Of a stretch of DNA of 59,470 nucleotides, positions 29,645-38,650 are shown piece by piece. The DNA is taken from positions 19,904 through 79,373 of the forward strand of contig NZ_KZ984610.1 of the NCBI RefSeq assembly GCF_003574465.1. The letters are read 5' to 3'. How positions within the stretch are numbered: the first letter of the stretch is position 1; the number at the start of each line of letters is the position of its first letter. The translations under genes and the position numbers were made by a program. The notes below the pieces were generated by a model. It did no database searches and was not told where the DNA came from. It saw only the letters and a list, made by a program, of their open reading frames with translations. The stretch comes from Methylobacterium crusticola (GTDB taxonomy: Bacteria > Pseudomonadota > Alphaproteobacteria > Rhizobiales > Beijerinckiaceae).

Positions 29645-31027
29645 TCACGCCGCCGTCAGCCCTTCCTGGCGGATCCAGGCGTGGGTGCGGTCGAGCGCGA
29701 CGCCGAGGCGGTCGAACAGGGTGTCGATCTCGTCGGGCTGGATCACCAGGGGCGGGCAGACCGCGACCCGGTCCCCGGCGAGGAAGCGCACGATCAGGCC
29801 TTCCTGCTGCGCGAAGGCGACGCAGCGGGCGGCGACGCCGGCCTTCGGGTCGTACTGGCGCTTGCTCGCCTTGTCGGCCACGATCTCGAGGCCGCCGATC
29901 AGCCCGAGGCCCCGGGACTCGCCGACGAGCGGGTGGTCGGCGAGCGCCTCGAGCCGGCGCTGGAAGTGGGGCGCCTTCCCGGCCGCGCCCTCGATGATGC
30001 GGTCGCGCCGGTAGATCTCGATCGTCTTCAGGGCGACGGCACTGGCGACCGGGTGCCCGGAATAGGTGGTGCCGTGCCCGAACGTGCCGATCTTGCGGCT
30101 CTCGTCCAGCATCGCCTGGTAGAGCGTCTCGTCGACCGTGACGCCGCCGAGGGGCATGTAGGCCGAGGTGAGCGCCTTGGCGAAGGACAGGCTGTGGGGG
30201 CGCATGCCGAGCGCCTCCGAGCCGAACCAGGTGCCGAGGCGGCCGAAGCCGCAGATCACCTCGTCGGCGATCAGGCGCACGTCGTGGCGGGCGAGCACCG
30301 CCTCGATCGCCGCGAAGTAGCCCTTCGGCGGCACGATGGCGCCGCCGGCACCCATCACCGGCTCGGCGATGAAGGCCGCCACCGTGTCGGGGCCCTCGCG
30401 CAGGATCAGGGCCTCGAGTTCCCCGGCGAGGCGCCGGGAGAAGTCCTCCTCGCTCTCGCCGGCCTCGGCGCCCCGGTAGTGGTGCGGGCAGGCGGTGTGC
30501 AGGAAGCCCGGCAGCGGCAGGTCCCAGTCGGCGTGGTTGGCGGTGAGGCCGGTGAGCGAGGCCGACGCCACCGTGACGCCGTGGTAGCCCTTCTGGCGGG
30601 CGATGATCTTCTTCTTCCTCGGCCGGCCGAGCGCGTTGTTGAGGTACCAGGTCAGCTTGACCTGGGTGTCGTTCGCCTCCGAGCCCGAGGAGGTGAAGAA
30701 GATCTTCGAGACCGGGATCGGGCAGAGCTCCTTCAGGGTCTCGGCGAGCTCGATCGCCGGATCGTGGCTGCGGCCGGAGAACAGGTGGGTGAAGGGAAGG
30801 CGCGCCATCTGCTCGCGGGCCGCCTCCACCAGCTCCTCGTTGGAGTAGCCGAGGGCCGTGCACCACAGGCCCGCCATGCCCTCGAGGTAGGGCCGCCCGT
30901 CTGTGTCGTAGACCCAGACGCCGTGGCCGCGCTCCAGCACGAGCGGGCCGGTCTCGCGGAAGGCCGCGAGGTTGGTGTAGGGGTGGATCAGGGTTTCGAC
31001 GTCGCGGGTGGCGAGGTTCGAGAGCAT
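29645..31027 (-). CDS. Class III (omega) aminotransferase
   Basis: This 460-aa fold-type I PLP enzyme has the phosphate-binding SSGSEAND (113-120), D255 in IADEVICGFGR and the Schiff-base lysine K284 in SFAKALTSAY. The overall pattern, with GLWCTALGYSNEEL and PYTNL near the N-terminus, fits omega-amino acid:pyruvate or putrescine/beta-alanine:pyruvate aminotransferases. The amine donor cannot be fixed from sequence. The ATG at 31027 gives the usual MLSNLATRDVETLIHPYTNL N-terminus. It is divergent from the cysteine-cluster gene, about 160 bp away. Confidence 0.9.
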   Translation of the reverse strand: MLSNLATRDVETLIHPYTNLAAFRETGPLVLERGHGVWVYDTDGRPYLEGMAGLWCTALGYSNEELVEAAREQMARLPFTHLFSGRSHDPAIELAETLKELCPIPVSKIFFTSSGSEANDTQVKLTWYLNNALGRPRKKKIIARQKGYHGVTVASASLTGLTANHADWDLPLPGFLHTACPHHYRGAEAGESEEDFSRRLAGELEALILREGPDTVAAFIAEPVMGAGGAIVPPKGYFAAIEAVLARHDVRLIADEVICGFGRLGTWFGSEALGMRPHSLSFAKALTSAYMPLGGVTVDETLYQAMLDESRKIGTFGHGTTYSGHPVASAVALKTIEIYRRDRIIEGAAGKAPHFQRRLEALADHPLVGESRGLGLIGGLEIVADKASKRQYDPKAGVAARCVAFAQQEGLIVRFLAGDRVAVCPPLVIQPDEIDTLFDRLGVALDRTHAWIRQEGLTAA

Positions 31028-31187
31028 CGTTGCTTTCGCTTTCCTGAAGAACGTGAGAGGCCCGTCGAGGCCTCGCGTCGCGAGAGGGGCCGTCCGGCAG
31101 CGCCGCCACACTAGCGGCGCGATGCCACCGCACAAGCCGGCCCGCCCGTTGCGGTCCCCGCGCACAACCCAGATCAGACCGAAGCGC

Positions 31188-31724
31188 ATGTTCGATCCCG
31201 CCCGCCACCACTCCCAGCCCGCGCCCGGACGGGCCTGCGGCGCCTGCACGCTCTGCTGCAAGGTCTACGACGTGCCGGCCGTCGAGAGCGTCGCCGGCGA
31301 ATGGTGCCGCCACGCGATGACGGGGCGCGGCTGCGCCATCCACGCCGCGCGGCCCGGGCATTGCCGCGCCTTCCACTGCCTGTGGATGACCGAGGGCTGG
31401 CTCGGGCCCGAGTGGAAGCCCGACAAGGCCAAGATGGTGCTGAGCCTCGACCCCGAGACGCGCTTCCTGCACGTCCAGGTCGATCCGGGCCAGGCCACGG
31501 CCTGGCGGCGCGAGCCCTATTACGGCCAGCTCAAGCGCTGGGCCCTGGCCTCGCTGCCCCAGCGGCGCCACGTCCTCGTCTTCGTCAACCGGAACGCCAC
31601 CGTGGTGCTGCCCGACCGCGACGTGCCCCTCGGGATCTTCGGCCCGGGCGACCGGCTGGTGGCCCGCGAGCGCATGACGCCCGCCGGGATCACGATCGAC
31701 CTCGAGAAGGTGATGGCGTGCTGA
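31188..31724 (+). CDS. Cysteine-cluster (YkgJ-like) protein of unknown function
   Basis: This 178-aa protein has eight cysteines in its first 64 residues (C17, C20, C23, C24, C40, C49, C59, C64), arranged as CxxCxxCC followed by spaced single cysteines, plus nearby histidines. The layout is that of the UPF0153/YkgJ zinc- or iron-chelating family. The C-terminal half is beta-rich and has no further cysteines. Its last 35 bases overlap the 3' end of the convergent marR gene. The metal bound and the role are unknown. Confidence 0.7.
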   Translation: MFDPARHHSQPAPGRACGACTLCCKVYDVPAVESVAGEWCRHAMTGRGCAIHAARPGHCRAFHCLWMTEGWLGPEWKPDKAKMVLSLDPETRFLHVQVDPGQATAWRREPYYGQLKRWALASLPQRRHVLVFVNRNATVVLPDRDVPLGIFGPGDRLVARERMTPAGITIDLEKVMAC

Positions 31725-32262
31725 AGGCCGCCGCGGGCTCCTGAGCCACCGCGGGCTCCCGGGCCGCCGCGGGCATCCTCTCCGCCGCGGCCCCGTCGGC
31801 CCGGGCCGCGGCCCGCCAGGCCAGGACGACGCGCTCGAGCTCCGCCACGTCCCGGGCCGGCAGGTGCCCGAGCGTGCGGGCGACGTAGCCGGTCTGGGCC
31901 GCGATGCCGGCCTGCGCGAGGGAGAGGCCGGCCTCGGTCAGGTGCAGGGCGTGCGAGCGCCGGTCGCCGGGGATCGGGCGCCGCTCCACCAGCCCGGCCT
32001 CGACCAGCCGGTCGATCAGCCCCGAGACGTTGCCCTTCGTCACGTAGAGGCGCTCGGCGAGGTCCTGCTGGGTCATGCCCTGCTCCTCGGAGAGGGTCGA
32101 GAGCACGTCGAATTGCGGGATCGACAGCCCGACCGCCCGCAGCTCCGCCGCCACCGCCGCGGAGACCCGCCGGTGCAGGCGGATGAAGCGGAACCACACC
32201 CGCATGGGGTCGGGACCGGGGCCGAGGGAGGCGGGAGCGGGGTCGTGCGGGGGGGCCACCAT
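31690..32262 (-). CDS. MarR-family transcriptional regulator
   Basis: This 190-aa winged-helix repressor has the family core QFDVLSTLSEEQGMTQQDLAERLYVTKGNVSGLIDRLVEAGLVERR (about residues 48-95, quoted in part) and the DRRSHALHLTEAG wing. The C-terminus (about 158-190) is a low-complexity Ala/Glu/Pro tail that overlaps the convergent cysteine-cluster gene and may be dispensable. It is divergent from the acyl-CoA ligase gene at 32451, so it probably represses that gene and itself. An imperfect palindrome immediately upstream could be its operator. MarR-type control by CoA thioesters is known in aromatic and fatty acid catabolism. Confidence 0.9.
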   Translation of the reverse strand: MVAPPHDPAPASLGPGPDPMRVWFRFIRLHRRVSAAVAAELRAVGLSIPQFDVLSTLSEEQGMTQQDLAERLYVTKGNVSGLIDRLVEAGLVERRPIPGDRRSHALHLTEAGLSLAQAGIAAQTGYVARTLGHLPARDVAELERVVLAWRAAARADGAAAERMPAAAREPAVAQEPAAAFSTPSPSRGRS

Positions 32263-32266
32263 GGCG

Positions 32267-32286
32267 ATAGTTTACATCGGAACCAT
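32267..32286. promoter_or_regulatory. Candidate MarR operator
   Basis: ATAGTT (32267-32272) and AACCAT (32281-32286) form an imperfect inverted repeat (five of six pairs) spaced by eight bases. It starts five bases upstream of the marR ATG in an AT-rich patch of the divergent marR/ligase region. The size and position fit a MarR dimer site, but the match is weak. Confidence 0.35.
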
Positions 32287-32334
32287 TCTCGCGCCACATC
32301 CGGCGCGCCGGCGTTCCGCGGGCGGGACCGCATC

Positions 32335-32366
32335 GCGTGTCCACGCCCGGCGGAAAATGCACTAAG
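32335..32366 (+). repeat. Partial copy of the dispersed intergenic repeat
   Basis: The sequence CGTGTCCACGCCCGGCGGAA followed by AATGCACTAAG is the right-hand end of the element at 26531-26641 with several substitutions. It lies between marR and the acyl-CoA ligase gene. Confidence 0.6.
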
Positions 32367-32450
32367 CTGCCCGCCAGGGCCCGCGGCGGCGGTGATCGAC
32401 CGGGGCCATGAACGAGCGCCGACGCGCCCCAGAGGGAAGGACGACACGCC

Positions 32451-34079
32451 ATGCTCGGTCTGATGCAGGACTGGCCCCTGCTGATCCACCGCGTCATCGA
32501 CTACGCCGCCGCGCAGCACGGCGCGCGCCCGGTGATCTCGCGCTCGGTCGAGGGGCCGATGCACGAGACGCATTACGGTGAGGTCCGCACCCGCGCCCTG
32601 CAGCTCGCCAAGCGCCTGACGCAGGACGGCATCGGGCTCGGCGACCGGGTAGCGACGCTCGCCTGGAACACCTGGCGGCACCTGGAGGCGTGGTACGGCA
32701 TCACCGGCGTCGGGGCGATCTACCACACCGTCAACCCGCGGCTGTTCGACGACCAGATCGCCTACATCATCAACCACGCCGAGGACCGGATCCTGCTCCT
32801 CGACCTGACCTTCGTGCCGCTGGTCGAGCGCCTGGCGCCCAGGCTCGCCTCCATCGAGCGCTACGTCATCCTCACCGACGCCGCCCACATGCCGCAGACC
32901 TCGCTGCGCAACGTGGTCGCGTACGAGGACTGGATCGCCGAGGCGGATGCCGACTTCGCCTGGGCGGCGTTCGACGAGAACACCGCCGCGGGCCTGTGCT
33001 ACACCTCCGGCACCACCGGGCTGCCGAAGGGCGTGCTCTACTCGCACCGCTCGAACGTGCTCCTGGCCCTGACCGTCAACAACCCGGCCTACATCGCGCT
33101 CTCGCCCCGCGACGTGGCGATGCCGGTGGTGCCGCTCTTCCACGCCAATGCCTGGGGCTTCGTCTTCGCGGCCCCGATGAGCGGCGCCGCCCTGGTGCTG
33201 CCGGGGCCCAAGCTCGACGGCGCCTCGGTCCACGACATCCTGGAGCGCACCGGCGTCACCGTGACGGCCGCCGTCCCGACGGTCTGGCTCGGCCTGCTCC
33301 AGTACCTCGACGGCACCGGCAGCCGCCTCAGCCACCTCAAGCGGGTGGTGATCGGCGGCTCGGCCTGCCCGCGGGCGATGACGGAGCGCTTCGAGCGCGA
33401 CTTCGGCGTCACCGTCGACCACGCCTGGGGCATGACCGAGATGAGCCCGATCGGCTCCTACTGCTCCCTCAAGCCCGAGGTCGCGGCGCTCGAGGGCGAG
33501 GCGCGCCTCGACCTGAAGATGAAGCAGGGCTACGCGCCCTTCGGCGTCGAGTTCCGCCTGACCGACGACGAGGGCCGCGACCTGCCCTGGGACGGGCACA
33601 CTTTCGGGCGCCTCAAGGTCTCGGGCTTCTCGGTGGCCAGGGCGTACTTCCGCAGCGACGAGCCGATCCTCGACGACCGGGGCTTCTTCGACACCGGCGA
33701 CGTCGCGACCATCGACCGGCACGGCTACATGGCGATCACCGACCGCTCCAAGGACGTGATCAAGTCGGGCGGCGAGTGGATCTCCTCCATCGACCTCGAG
33801 AACCTCGCGGTCGGCCATCCCGACGTGGCGGAGGCGGCGGTGATCGGCATCGCGCACCCGAAATGGGACGAGCGGCCGCTGCTGATCGTGGTGCCCAAGG
33901 AAGGCCGCGCCCCGGACAAGGCCGACATCCTGGCCTTCATGGCGCCGCGGATCGCCAAGTGGTGGATGCCCGACGACGTCGTGGTGGTGCGGGAGATCCC
34001 CCACACCGCCACGGGCAAGATCCAGAAGACGGCCCTGCGCGACCAGTTCCGGGACTACCGGCTCCCCGGCGCCGCCTGA
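32451..34079 (+). CDS. AMP-forming acyl-CoA synthetase (medium/long-chain fatty acid--CoA ligase type)
   Basis: This 542-aa adenylate-forming enzyme activates a carboxylic acid with ATP and CoA. It has the P-loop [11 protein letters not shown] (184-194), the GMTEMSP A5 motif near 327, the TGD motif in [10 protein letters not shown] and the C-terminal catalytic lysine in TGKIQK. The sequence resembles AlkK and the 3-methylmercaptopropionyl-CoA ligase (DmdB) group, so medium-chain or thioether acids are possible substrates. It is divergent from marR. Its stop codon lies in a tandemly duplicated 30-bp segment. Confidence 0.92.
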   Translation: MLGLMQDWPLLIHRVIDYAAAQHGARPVISRSVEGPMHETHYGEVRTRALQLAKRLTQDGIGLGDRVATLAWNTWRHLEAWYGITGVGAIYHTVNPRLFDDQIAYIINHAEDRILLLDLTFVPLVERLAPRLASIERYVILTDAAHMPQTSLRNVVAYEDWIAEADADFAWAAFDENTAAGLCYTSGTTGLPKGVLYSHRSNVLLALTVNNPAYIALSPRDVAMPVVPLFHANAWGFVFAAPMSGAALVLPGPKLDGASVHDILERTGVTVTAAVPTVWLGLLQYLDGTGSRLSHLKRVVIGGSACPRAMTERFERDFGVTVDHAWGMTEMSPIGSYCSLKPEVAALEGEARLDLKMKQGYAPFGVEFRLTDDEGRDLPWDGHTFGRLKVSGFSVARAYFRSDEPILDDRGFFDTGDVATIDRHGYMAITDRSKDVIKSGGEWISSIDLENLAVGHPDVAEAAVIGIAHPKWDERPLLIVVPKEGRAPDKADILAFMAPRIAKWWMPDDVVVVREIPHTATGKIQKTALRDQFRDYRLPGAA

Positions 34080-34124
34080 GGGCCGGCGCGGGGATGCGGC
34101 GCCGCCCGAGGGCCGGCGCGGGGA
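34068..34124 (+). repeat. 30-bp period tandem duplication across a stop codon
   Basis: A 27-base sequence at 34068-34094 containing the ligase stop codon (GCCGCCTGAGGGCC) recurs at 34098-34124 with one change, TGA to CGA. The copy lies in non-coding DNA just after the gene. A frameless copy without stop suggests simple duplication followed by one substitution. Confidence 0.85.
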
Positions 34125-34267
34125 GCCGGCGGCCCGGCGCGCCGGCCCACGTCCCGGTAGCGCCGGGCGCCGCGGGGCGGTAGACCGGGGGCAGCGCCGC
34201 GCGCCGCCCATCCCGGCGCGGCCGCGCCGCGTCGGATCATGCGCCGCTTGCCCACACGCCGTCCGCC

Positions 34268-35047
34268 ATGCGCCGCCTGATCGTCCAGGAGCCCGTCACC
34301 CGCGCCGCCCCCTGGGCGCTGCGCCTCGCCTGGTTCGCCCTCGCGGTGGTCGGGATCGCGCTCCTGCTCGTCCGGGACCCGCGGGCGGAGACCGACGCGG
34401 CCCTGGCGGCCCTCGTCTCCGGGGTGGGCGTGGCGCTGCTGGCGGTGCTCCTGGCGCTCGGCGCCTTCGTGCGCGTCTGGCGCGAGGGCGCCCGCGGCCT
34501 CGGCACGGCGGTGGGCGGCCTGATGCTCGCGGCCTGCGTCCTCGCCTATCCGGGCTACATGGCGGCCCGGGGCCTGATGCTGCCGCGCCTCACCGACGTC
34601 GCCACCGACATCGACAACCCGCCCGCCTTCTCGCGCTCGCGGGCGGCCTGGGCGGCCCGCGGCGGCCGGCTGGCGCCGGACCCGAGCCCGGCCACGCGGG
34701 CGCTCCAGCGGGAGGCCTACCCGCAGGTCGCGCCGCTCACCCTCGACCTCGGGGCCGACGAGGCCTTCGGGCTCGCCATGAAGGCGGTCCAGAACCGCAA
34801 GTGGCAGGTGATCGAGTCCTACAAGCCCGGCGGGCGGATCGGGAACGGCCGCATCGAGGCGGTGGTGCGCTCGCGCCTCCTCGGCCTGCCCTACGACGTG
34901 ACGATCCGCCTGCACCCGCGGGCCGACGGCACCCGCATCGACGTCCGCTCCGCCTCGCGCCTCGGCGACCGCGATTTCGGCCAGAACGCCGACCACGTCC
35001 GCGCCTTCCTCGACGAGCTCGCCAACCTCGCGCTCGCCGTGAAGTAG
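34268..35047 (+). CDS. DUF1499 membrane protein
   Basis: This 259-aa protein has two to three N-terminal transmembrane helices (about 18-36, 45-68 and 77-98) followed by a soluble DUF1499 domain (about 118-255) with the motifs DIDNPPAF, YPQVAPLTLDL and FGQNADHVRAFLDEL. The domain is widespread in Alphaproteobacteria but has no established function. The ATG follows a short GC-rich gap after the ligase. Its stop is only four bases from the stop of the convergent MBL-fold gene, leaving no room for separate terminators. Confidence 0.85.
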   Translation: MRRLIVQEPVTRAAPWALRLAWFALAVVGIALLLVRDPRAETDAALAALVSGVGVALLAVLLALGAFVRVWREGARGLGTAVGGLMLAACVLAYPGYMAARGLMLPRLTDVATDIDNPPAFSRSRAAWAARGGRLAPDPSPATRALQREAYPQVAPLTLDLGADEAFGLAMKAVQNRKWQVIESYKPGGRIGNGRIEAVVRSRLLGLPYDVTIRLHPRADGTRIDVRSASRLGDRDFGQNADHVRAFLDELANLALAVK

Positions 35048-35051
35048 GCGG

Positions 35052-35978
35052 TCAGGCCGGGCGGTACTCCGACGCGAGGGCGGGGGCGCCGTCCGTCGCC
35101 ACGCGCCCGCCGGCGACGAGCTCCTCGAGATGCGCGAAGACCGAGAGCGCCGCGGCGCCCCGGAGGGCCGGGTCGAGGCCGAGGTAGATCGCCGCCACGA
35201 TTGCCAGGATGGTGCGGTCGCCGAGGGCGACGCGCTCCAGGATCGCGGCCTCGCGGGCGCGGCGATGGGCCGCGAGGCCGCGCACGAAGCGCTGGGGCTC
35301 GCGCACCGGCCCGCCGTGGCCGGGCCAGTAGATCCCCTCGGGCCGCCCCCGCAGCTTCTCCAGGGAGGCCATGTAGGGCCCCATGGCGCCGTCCGGGGGC
35401 GCCACGATGCTGGTCGACCAGGCCATGACGTGGTCGCCCGAGAACAGCGCCTCCTCCTCGGCGAGGGCGAAGGCGAGGTGGTTCATGGTGTGGCCCGGGG
35501 TGGCGAGGGCCGTGAGCGTCCAGCCGGGCCCCTCCACGGCGTCGCCCTCCCGCAGCTCCCGGTCGGGCCGGTGGTCGCCGTCGCCGGCGGCGTCGAGGAG
35601 CGTGCGCTCGTCGCCCCGCACCGCGCGCGCCGGGCGATGGGGGCCGCAGCCGACGATGGGCGCCCCGGTCGCATCCCTGAGGGCCCGGGCCCCGGGCGAG
35701 TGGTCGCGGTGGGTGTGGGTGACGAGGATCGCCGCCACCGTCTCGCCGTCGAGGGCCGAGAGGAGCGCGGCCTGGTGGGCGGCGTGATCCGGCCCGGGAT
35801 CGATCACCGCGACGCGGCCGTGGCCGACGAGGTAGGTGCAGGTGCCGCTCTGGGTGAACGGTCCCCCGTTCGGGCAGACGAGCCGCCGGATCAGGGGCGT
35901 CACCGCCTCGGTCCGGCCGCTCGGAGGGGCCTCCCGGGCGAAGACGGGGGCTGCCTCGGCCGTGTCGGATTCGCTCAC
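35052..35978 (-). CDS. Metallo-beta-lactamase-fold hydrolase (LACTB2-like)
   Basis: This 308-aa hydrolase has the metal-binding motif T-H-T-H-R-D-H (H88, H90, D92, H93), a downstream GHT (about 180), GDHVMAW and the WPGHGGPV histidine. The C-terminal helical region (about 240-300) resembles the winged-helix tail of LACTB2-type and glyoxalase-II-like proteins. A general thioester, phosphodiester or RNA substrate is possible and none can be chosen. The start codon at 35978 is followed by a non-conserved acidic N-terminus, so the true start could be slightly later. Confidence 0.85.
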   Translation of the reverse strand: MSESDTAEAAPVFAREAPPSGRTEAVTPLIRRLVCPNGGPFTQSGTCTYLVGHGRVAVIDPGPDHAAHQAALLSALDGETVAAILVTHTHRDHSPGARALRDATGAPIVGCGPHRPARAVRGDERTLLDAAGDGDHRPDRELREGDAVEGPGWTLTALATPGHTMNHLAFALAEEEALFSGDHVMAWSTSIVAPPDGAMGPYMASLEKLRGRPEGIYWPGHGGPVREPQRFVRGLAAHRRAREAAILERVALGDRTILAIVAAIYLGLDPALRGAAALSVFAHLEELVAGGRVATDGAPALASEYRPA

Positions 35979-36008
35979 CGGATCGTCTCCCGCATCGACC
36001 GGCCCGGG

Positions 36009-36041
36009 TTAGAGCATTTTCCCCGCGAAGGGGAGACCGCG
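36009..36041 (-). repeat. Inverted partial copy of the dispersed intergenic repeat
   Basis: Read on the minus strand the sequence is CGGTCTCCCCTTCGCGGGGA followed by AAATGCTCTAA, matching the right end of the element at 26531-26641. It lies in the leader of the MBL-fold gene. It keeps a CCCCTTCGCGGGG hairpin with compensating changes relative to the other copies (GGCGAA/TTCGCC), which argues that the stem is what is conserved. Confidence 0.6.
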
Positions 36042-36242
36042 CCGGCGTCGGAGCCGCCCCCGGACGGCGGGCGCCGCGGCGCGCCCTTCGTGAGACAGCA
36101 TTCCTAAGGCAACCCGGACCGTTCCGCACGGATCGGCTACGCGGGAGGATGTCCGGGAGGGTCGGGCGCCCTTTCCCCGTCCGGACCCGCGGCCCAGCGG
36201 CGGCCCGCCGCTGGGTCCCGCGTCCGATCCCGGGGGTCCCTC

Positions 36243-36671
36243 ATGGCGTACCCGATCGAGACCGCCGGCTGCATCGGCCCGGTGATGGCCGACCGCCTGC
36301 GCGACCTCGGCATCGCGACCACGGACGCGCTCCTGGCGCGCGCGCGCGATCCGGCCGCCCGGCGCGATCTCGCGGCGGCGACCGGCATGGACGCGGGGCT
36401 CGTCCTGCGCTGCGCCCACCGCTGCGACCTGTTCCGCGTCCACGGCATCAGCCGGGTCATGGCCGAGTTCCTCGAGGCGGCCGGGGTCGCGACCGTCGCG
36501 GACCTTGCCGCGCGCGCGCCGGGGCGGCTCGCCGCCGCGCTCGGGCGGATCAACCGCGACGGCGCCTCCGGCCTCGTCACGCCCGGCGAGCGGGTCGTGG
36601 CGGGCTCGATCGCGCGGGCCGCGGACCTGCGGGTCGCGGTCCTGCACCATCCGGCGCCGGCCTGCGCCTGA
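36243..36671 (+). CDS. DUF4332-type helix-hairpin-helix protein
   Basis: This 142-aa protein carries two helix-hairpin-helix-like units: IGPVMADRLRDLGIATTDALLARA (about 11-34, in part) and ISRVMAEFLEAAGVATVADLAARA (about 69-92, in part). This is the pattern of DUF4332, which resembles non-specific DNA-binding HhH folds. No catalytic residues are seen. The function is unknown. It stands alone between the MBL gene and a small secreted protein gene. Confidence 0.7.
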   Translation: MAYPIETAGCIGPVMADRLRDLGIATTDALLARARDPAARRDLAAATGMDAGLVLRCAHRCDLFRVHGISRVMAEFLEAAGVATVADLAARAPGRLAAALGRINRDGASGLVTPGERVVAGSIARAADLRVAVLHHPAPACA

Positions 36672-36838
36672 GCGCTGGACGCGGCGGCACGCCTCTGGCA
36701 GCCTCCCGGCCCTCGCGGCGCCGGTCGCCCCGGGCGGTCGCGCCCGTTCGATCGGCCGGGCCTCTCCGCGCGCCGCGATCCCGACCGAGAGGTCCGCCGG
36801 GAGAGGCCGGCGGCCCCGCCCCATCCGGGAGGCCCTGC

Positions 36839-37288
36839 ATGAACCGGTTCCTGCGTCGGGTCGCGGCCGCGACCCTGCTGGTCTCCGCCTCCGCCCCGGC
36901 CGCCTCGGCCGGAGGGCCGGTCCGGCAGCCCTGGCGCTGCGAGGGTCCCGGGTTCCTCGACGGCCTCTCGGTCGAGGGCGACGGCATCACGCTCGAGGGC
37001 TTCTCCGTCAAGGAGACCGACTCGTTCGTCGTCCAGGGCGCGCGGGCGATCGTGTTCGCGTACGACATCCGCAACCGCACCCCGCGGGCGGTCTCGGTCG
37101 ACGCCCAGGTGGTGGGGCTCGACGGGGCGGGCCGCGTCGTCTTCGGCGCGAGCGCCGCGCCGATGCGCAGCATGGTCAGCCCCGGCCGGACCGAGCAGGC
37201 GAGCACGAGCGTCTACGCCGACCGGGGCGACCTCGGGCGCGTGGCGACGCTCTGCGTGCGGGCGGCGGGCGGCCCGGTCGCGGACTGA
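36839..37288 (+). CDS. Secreted protein of unknown function
   Basis: This 149-aa protein has a signal peptide (MNRFLRRVAAATLLVSASAP...ASA-G, cleavage near residue 25). The mature part of about 125 residues has alternating hydrophobic strands, two cysteines (C33 and near the C-terminus) that could pair, and a segment about exchanging FAYDIRNRTPRAVSVDAQVV that resembles a small beta-sandwich. I do not recognise the family. Periplasmic location is expected. Confidence 0.65.
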   Translation: MNRFLRRVAAATLLVSASAPAASAGGPVRQPWRCEGPGFLDGLSVEGDGITLEGFSVKETDSFVVQGARAIVFAYDIRNRTPRAVSVDAQVVGLDGAGRVVFGASAAPMRSMVSPGRTEQASTSVYADRGDLGRVATLCVRAAGGPVAD

Positions 37289-37657
37289 CCGGCCCGCGGC
37301 CGACCGCCCCGACGCGGACGTTCGCGGCCCGGCCCGCGATCGTCACGGCCCGGGAACGATCAGTTGCGGCGGCCTATTGTTCAGCCTGCTCGATCAAGAA
37401 ATGATCCAGGCCCAAATTAACAGCAAAGTGAAGAACACCCCTGAACTCAACAGGACGGCCGCGACTTCACGGTACTGCAACAAACGATTTTCGGAGAGGG
37501 GCGACATGACGATCGAACCGCGAGGAGGCGTGTCACTCTCGTCATGATCGGGCATCGATCGCAAGGGGTACGACTACGGATGGGAGCGGAACGCCAGGGC
37601 TGTCACTGGACCGCAACAGGGGGACGGGGCCCACCGCGGGGCGAGCCTCGATCCGCC
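37289..37657. other. Gap with a locally AT-rich core
   Basis: About 37375-37510 is strikingly less GC-rich than everything around it. It contains the inverted repeat GATCA-AGAAA-TGATC (37392-37406) and a short open frame (37401-37547). It may be a remnant of foreign DNA or a regulatory or small-RNA region. The rest has no gene. Confidence 0.4.
37401..37547 (+). CDS. Possible 48-codon small ORF in AT-rich DNA
   Basis: An ATG at 37401 opens a frame of 48 codons with unusual composition for this genome (many Asn, Lys, Ile and Ser codons with A/T third positions). It contains a second ATG at 37506 preceded by a good GGAGAGGGG ribosome-binding site, which would give only 13 residues. No homology or domain is recognised. 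It may be a decayed gene end or non-coding. Confidence 0.2.
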   Translation: MIQAQINSKVKNTPELNRTAATSRYCNKRFSERGDMTIEPRGGVSLSS

Positions 37658-38650
37658 TCAGCGGAACGGGGAGGGGACCACCACGCGGACGGGCGCGAAG
37701 CCCGAGTCGCTCGTGAGCGTCGTGAAGCCGCCCGCGGCGCCCGCCGGGAGGCGCCCGAGATCCATCCGCGCCTCGCGCACGCGCAGGCTGTTGCGGAACA
37801 CCGCCCGGGCGCGCTCGATGCGGCTCACGTCGAGCCTGCGGTCGAGCTCGCGGCGGGTGCCGGCCGGGAGCATCCGGGCGCGGCGGAACTCCACGAAGGC
37901 CGCCTCCCCGTCGGCGGTGCGGCCGGTGAACACCTGCGCGCCCGCCCGGGCGGCGACCGCGTCGCCGGCCCGGAGGGTCGGGTCGCTGCCGGCCGGCGGC
38001 GACGGCGCCGCCACGGCGCCGTGCGGCCGGCAGGAGCAGCTCGCCACCCGCCGGGTGCGGTACAGGAACGCGTTGGCGAGGCGCCGGTAGGGATCCCCGG
38101 AGAGGCTCACCGCCTGGTCGAGCTCCTGCCCGGCCCGCACGGTGAACAGGGCCGTCCCGGCGCCCGGGCAGGCCGCCGCGCACGCTGCCTCGTGCAGGGG
38201 CAGGTCGGTCGAAGGCCCGAGCTCGGCGAGGGGGAACATGTAGCCGTCGCAGGTCCGCACGCAGACTGTCCGGTCCGCGTTCCAGGCGAGGCGCGCCCGC
38301 GCCGCCCTCGCCCGCGCCACCTGGGACGGCCGGCCCGGCCCGGGGGCCCGGGCCGCCTCGGCGGCCCGGGCCTCGGGGGCGGCCGGGGAGGGGCGGCTCG
38401 TCCACCGCACCCGCCGGGCCGGCAGCGCGGCGTCCCGCAGGGCGGCCGGATCCTTGCGTCGCACGCCGAGGCCGATCCGCTCGGCCGCGTCGCCGAGCAG
38501 GAACGTGAACACGCCGGCATCGTCGGCGGCGCGCACGAAGGTGGTGCCGGCCCACACGCTCCCGACCCCGACCAGGATCCCGAGCACCAGGGTGCGGGCG
38601 AGGGAGCGGGCGCGACCGAGGGTCGGCACGGGCGTTGACGATGCGGTCAC
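37658..38650 (-). CDS. DUF2865 protein, membrane-anchored
   Basis: This 330-aa protein has one N-terminal transmembrane helix or uncleaved signal (about 17-40), a Pro/Ala/Arg-rich linker (about 75-120) and the DUF2865 core. The core carries the cysteines of VCVRTCDGYMFPL (about 128-140), AACAAACPGAGTALF and the CSC pair near 205. These cysteines suggest a periplasmic disulfide-bonded domain. The family is alphaproteobacterial and uncharacterised. The GTG start at 38650 is the only one giving a complete membrane segment with a short tail. The promoter region carries TTAA repeats with N6 spacing, not a true CtrA site. Confidence 0.75.
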   Translation of the reverse strand: MTASSTPVPTLGRARSLARTLVLGILVGVGSVWAGTTFVRAADDAGVFTFLLGDAAERIGLGVRRKDPAALRDAALPARRVRWTSRPSPAAPEARAAEAARAPGPGRPSQVARARAARARLAWNADRTVCVRTCDGYMFPLAELGPSTDLPLHEAACAAACPGAGTALFTVRAGQELDQAVSLSGDPYRRLANAFLYRTRRVASCSCRPHGAVAAPSPPAGSDPTLRAGDAVAARAGAQVFTGRTADGEAAFVEFRRARMLPAGTRRELDRRLDVSRIERARAVFRNSLRVREARMDLGRLPAGAAGGFTTLTSDSGFAPVRVVVPSPFR

